NCBI GenBank assembly: GCA_038209155.1
Contig: JBBQYA010000112.1
Coordinates: 1 to 7,555, forward strand
Length of the DNA stretch: 7,555 bases
Source of the DNA: JBBQYA01 sp038209155
GTDB lineage: Bacteria > Bacteroidota > Bacteroidia > Sphingobacteriales > Sphingobacteriaceae
Reading direction: 5' to 3'
In this document: positions 6,374 to 7,555 of the stretch, piece by piece
Position numbering within the stretch: position 1 is the stretch's first letter
Layout of the letters: each line of letters starts with the position of its first letter
Notes under the pieces: model-generated
Databases searched by the model: none
The model's input: the letters and a program-made list of their open reading frames with translations, nothing else
Told to the model about the DNA's origin: nothing
Translations under genes and position numbers: made by a program

Positions 6374-7415
6374 TTTTTAGAAGATGTTTACTCGCTGAAA
6401 TATCTTTTTTTGTTTCGCTAGTCCAATAATTATCTTTTGATAATTCGATTTTGTATTGAAATGAAAAAGCCATTTTCCATGCGGAAAAATTTCCTTTCAT
6501 TAATTCTTTTTGGGTAGATGTTCTTTTTATTAAATAATTAAAAAACACACCAATCACGCGCCAAAAAGCATACCAATGAAACTTAATCTTTGCATTGGCG
6601 AATGATAAATTATTTAATCGAGCATATTCTAATGAAAGAAACAATCGAGAAAAAAGTACTCTTTGAGCCAATTGAAAGTGATTATTGCTATAAACGCTAT
6701 TTTGTTGATCATTATGCAAAAGCATTAAATCTGGCAAGAAAAATACTTTTCCGCTTTTGGATAAAGTGTAAGAAATAATAAAATCTTCGCCTTTGCCCAA
6801 TCTTTTTTCATATAAATCAAATAGAGTAAAATTGAAATTTCGATATAAAAATTCACTTTTTGCAATGAATGCGCCACCAGAAAACCATTCTGTTGATTGC
6901 AATTCCGAAGGCTGTTTTCCTCTCAAACCATTCCAACTTACTTTTCCTTTTTCAAGAATTGGATATCCAGTAAAAGATCGGATTGTATTATTGAAAAAAC
7001 TGGATTCTGAATTCTTGGATTTAAAAGCAGATTTTTCTAATGATAATAAAAACGTTTGATCGTGTTTATCCTGAAAATTCAATCCCAGTCCAACATACTC
7101 CTTTTCTAAAATTCTTTCAGAAATTTTTTCAAAAAACTGATAATCGATAATCTCCATATCATCATCAAAGAAAATAAGCCATGGACTTTCCGAAATTTGA
7201 TAACCTAGGAAACGCTGATAAGGTTGATTTTTATGTGTTGATTGCACATAAATTATAGATTCTAAATTTACTAAATCTTCATTTATTTTGTCAGAAGAAT
7301 CTATAACGATGATTTTGTCAACATCAGGTAAAAGGTGTAAAAGACTATTCACAAATCCAAAAATCTGAACAGGTCTGTTATAAGTTGTTATTATTAGTTG
7401 AAAATCTAAATTCAA
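6363..7415 (-). CDS. Family 2 (GT-A fold) glycosyltransferase, TTG start
   Basis: This 350-residue protein has the marks of an inverting GT2 enzyme. It opens with the first Rossmann strand FQLIITTYNRP (residues 5-15), followed by IIVIDSSD (35-42). The metal and donor-binding DXD region is IFFDDDMEI (81-89). A WFSGGAFIAKSEF segment (177-189) and a GKGEDFIISY block (208-216) carry the usual acceptor-side ED motif. A C-terminal part (about 250-320) rich in aromatic and basic residues may sit on the membrane. The start is TTG at 7413-7415. It is the only possible canonical start: an in-frame TAA lies at 7437-7439, no ATG or GTG falls between, and the next Met is residue 87, inside the DXD motif. 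TTG overlaps the upstream stop (TTGA), and the gene's own TAG overlaps the next ATG by 11 bases. The likely role is adding one sugar of the repeat unit; the sugar is unknown. Confidence 0.9.
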   Translation of the reverse strand: MNLDFQLIITTYNRPVQIFGFVNSLLHLLPDVDKIIVIDSSDKINEDLVNLESIIYVQSTHKNQPYQRFLGYQISESPWLIFFDDDMEIIDYQFFEKISERILEKEYVGLGLNFQDKHDQTFLLSLEKSAFKSKNSESSFFNNTIRSFTGYPILEKGKVSWNGLRGKQPSELQSTEWFSGGAFIAKSEFLYRNFNFTLFDLYEKRLGKGEDFIISYTLSKSGKVFFLPDLMLLHNDQQNSVYSNNHFQLAQRVLFSRLFLSLEYARLNNLSFANAKIKFHWYAFWRVIGVFFNYLIKRTSTQKELMKGNFSAWKMAFSFQYKIELSKDNYWTSETKKDISASKHLLKNAK

Positions 7416-7555
7416 TTTTTGTCTTTTTGAAAATCTTTAGAAGAAACTTTTTGAAAAACTCGCTCATATTCTTTAGTTAAAACTTCAATTGAATATTTGT
7501 CTAAAACTTTTTGATAAGCATTCTTTCCCATTTTATTTCTTAAACCCTCATCATT
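7412..7555 (-). CDS. C-terminal end of a GT4-type glycosyltransferase (partial, cut by window edge)
   Basis: This open frame enters from the right edge and reads 47 residues to a TGA at 7412-7414. The residues (NDEGLRNKMGKNAYQKVL, then DKYSIEVLTKEYERVFQKV) match the usual C-terminal tail of group-1/GT4 glycosyltransferases. In that family a 'lr.kmg.na...v...ys.e.l...y..vy' helix pair packs back on the N-terminal domain. By family, such enzymes transfer a sugar from a nucleotide-sugar donor to a lipid-linked glycan in the cytoplasm or at the inner face of the membrane. The catalytic EX7E region lies outside the window, so donor and acceptor cannot be judged. The stop overlaps the TTG start of the next gene in a TTGA arrangement, so the two are probably co-translated. 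Assignment to GT4 rests only on this short tail, but the pattern is characteristic. Confidence 0.8.
   Translation of the reverse strand, partial: NDEGLRNKMGKNAYQKVLDKYSIEVLTKEYERVFQKVSSKDFQKDKN

Noticed and set aside
6590..7059. Two short plus-strand open frames (6590-6778 and 6793-7059)
   Set aside because: Both are antisense to the GT2 gene, which is continuous with its DXD and ED motifs; neither product shows a domain or a plausible start context.

Overview
The window is a densely packed, one-direction stretch of a surface-polysaccharide (O-antigen, capsule or exopolysaccharide) biosynthesis operon. Every supported gene lies on the minus strand, so transcription runs from base 7555 towards base 1. 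The DNA is AT-rich and the genes overlap or abut. No Shine-Dalgarno-like purine tracts stand out before the starts, and the glycosyltransferases look like those of Bacteroidota (Cytophagia/Flavobacteriia-like). That assignment is an inference from style; no taxonomic marker gene is present.

Layout in transcription order: (1) the last 47 codons of a GT4-type glycosyltransferase cut by the window edge (7412-7555); (2) a GT2-type glycosyltransferase with a TTG start (6363-7415); (3) a multi-membrane-span Wzy/O-antigen-ligase-like polymerase (5135-6373); (4) a GT4 glycosyltransferase (3969-5138); (5) a left-handed-beta-helix (hexapeptide repeat) acyltransferase (3452-3976); (6) and (7) two adjacent, divergent GT4 paralogues (2440-3459 and about 1398-2432); (8) a membrane acyltransferase-3 family protein (231-1397). 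Bases 1-230 hold no convincing gene. They contain several small inverted repeats but no clear rho-independent terminator.

A reasonable model, inferred from families and order, is as follows. The cytoplasmic glycosyltransferases build a repeat unit on a lipid carrier. The soluble hexapeptide acyltransferase acylates a sugar in the cytoplasm. The polymerase joins repeat units outside the inner membrane, and the acyltransferase-3 protein decorates the glycan at the membrane. No flippase (Wzx), initiating sugar-phosphate transferase, export gene or nucleotide-sugar pathway gene is in the window, so the locus must extend upstream, or those functions lie elsewhere. The sugars cannot be read from the sequence.

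The most notable point is the start of gene 7. The conserved N-terminal strand and loop of its GT4 fold are encoded upstream of the first ATG, in an open frame with no ATG, GTG or TTG. The gene therefore starts at a rare codon (CTG, ATC or ATT), has lost its start codon by mutation, or carries a sequencing error. I see no exotic mobile element, CRISPR array, RNA gene or defence system.
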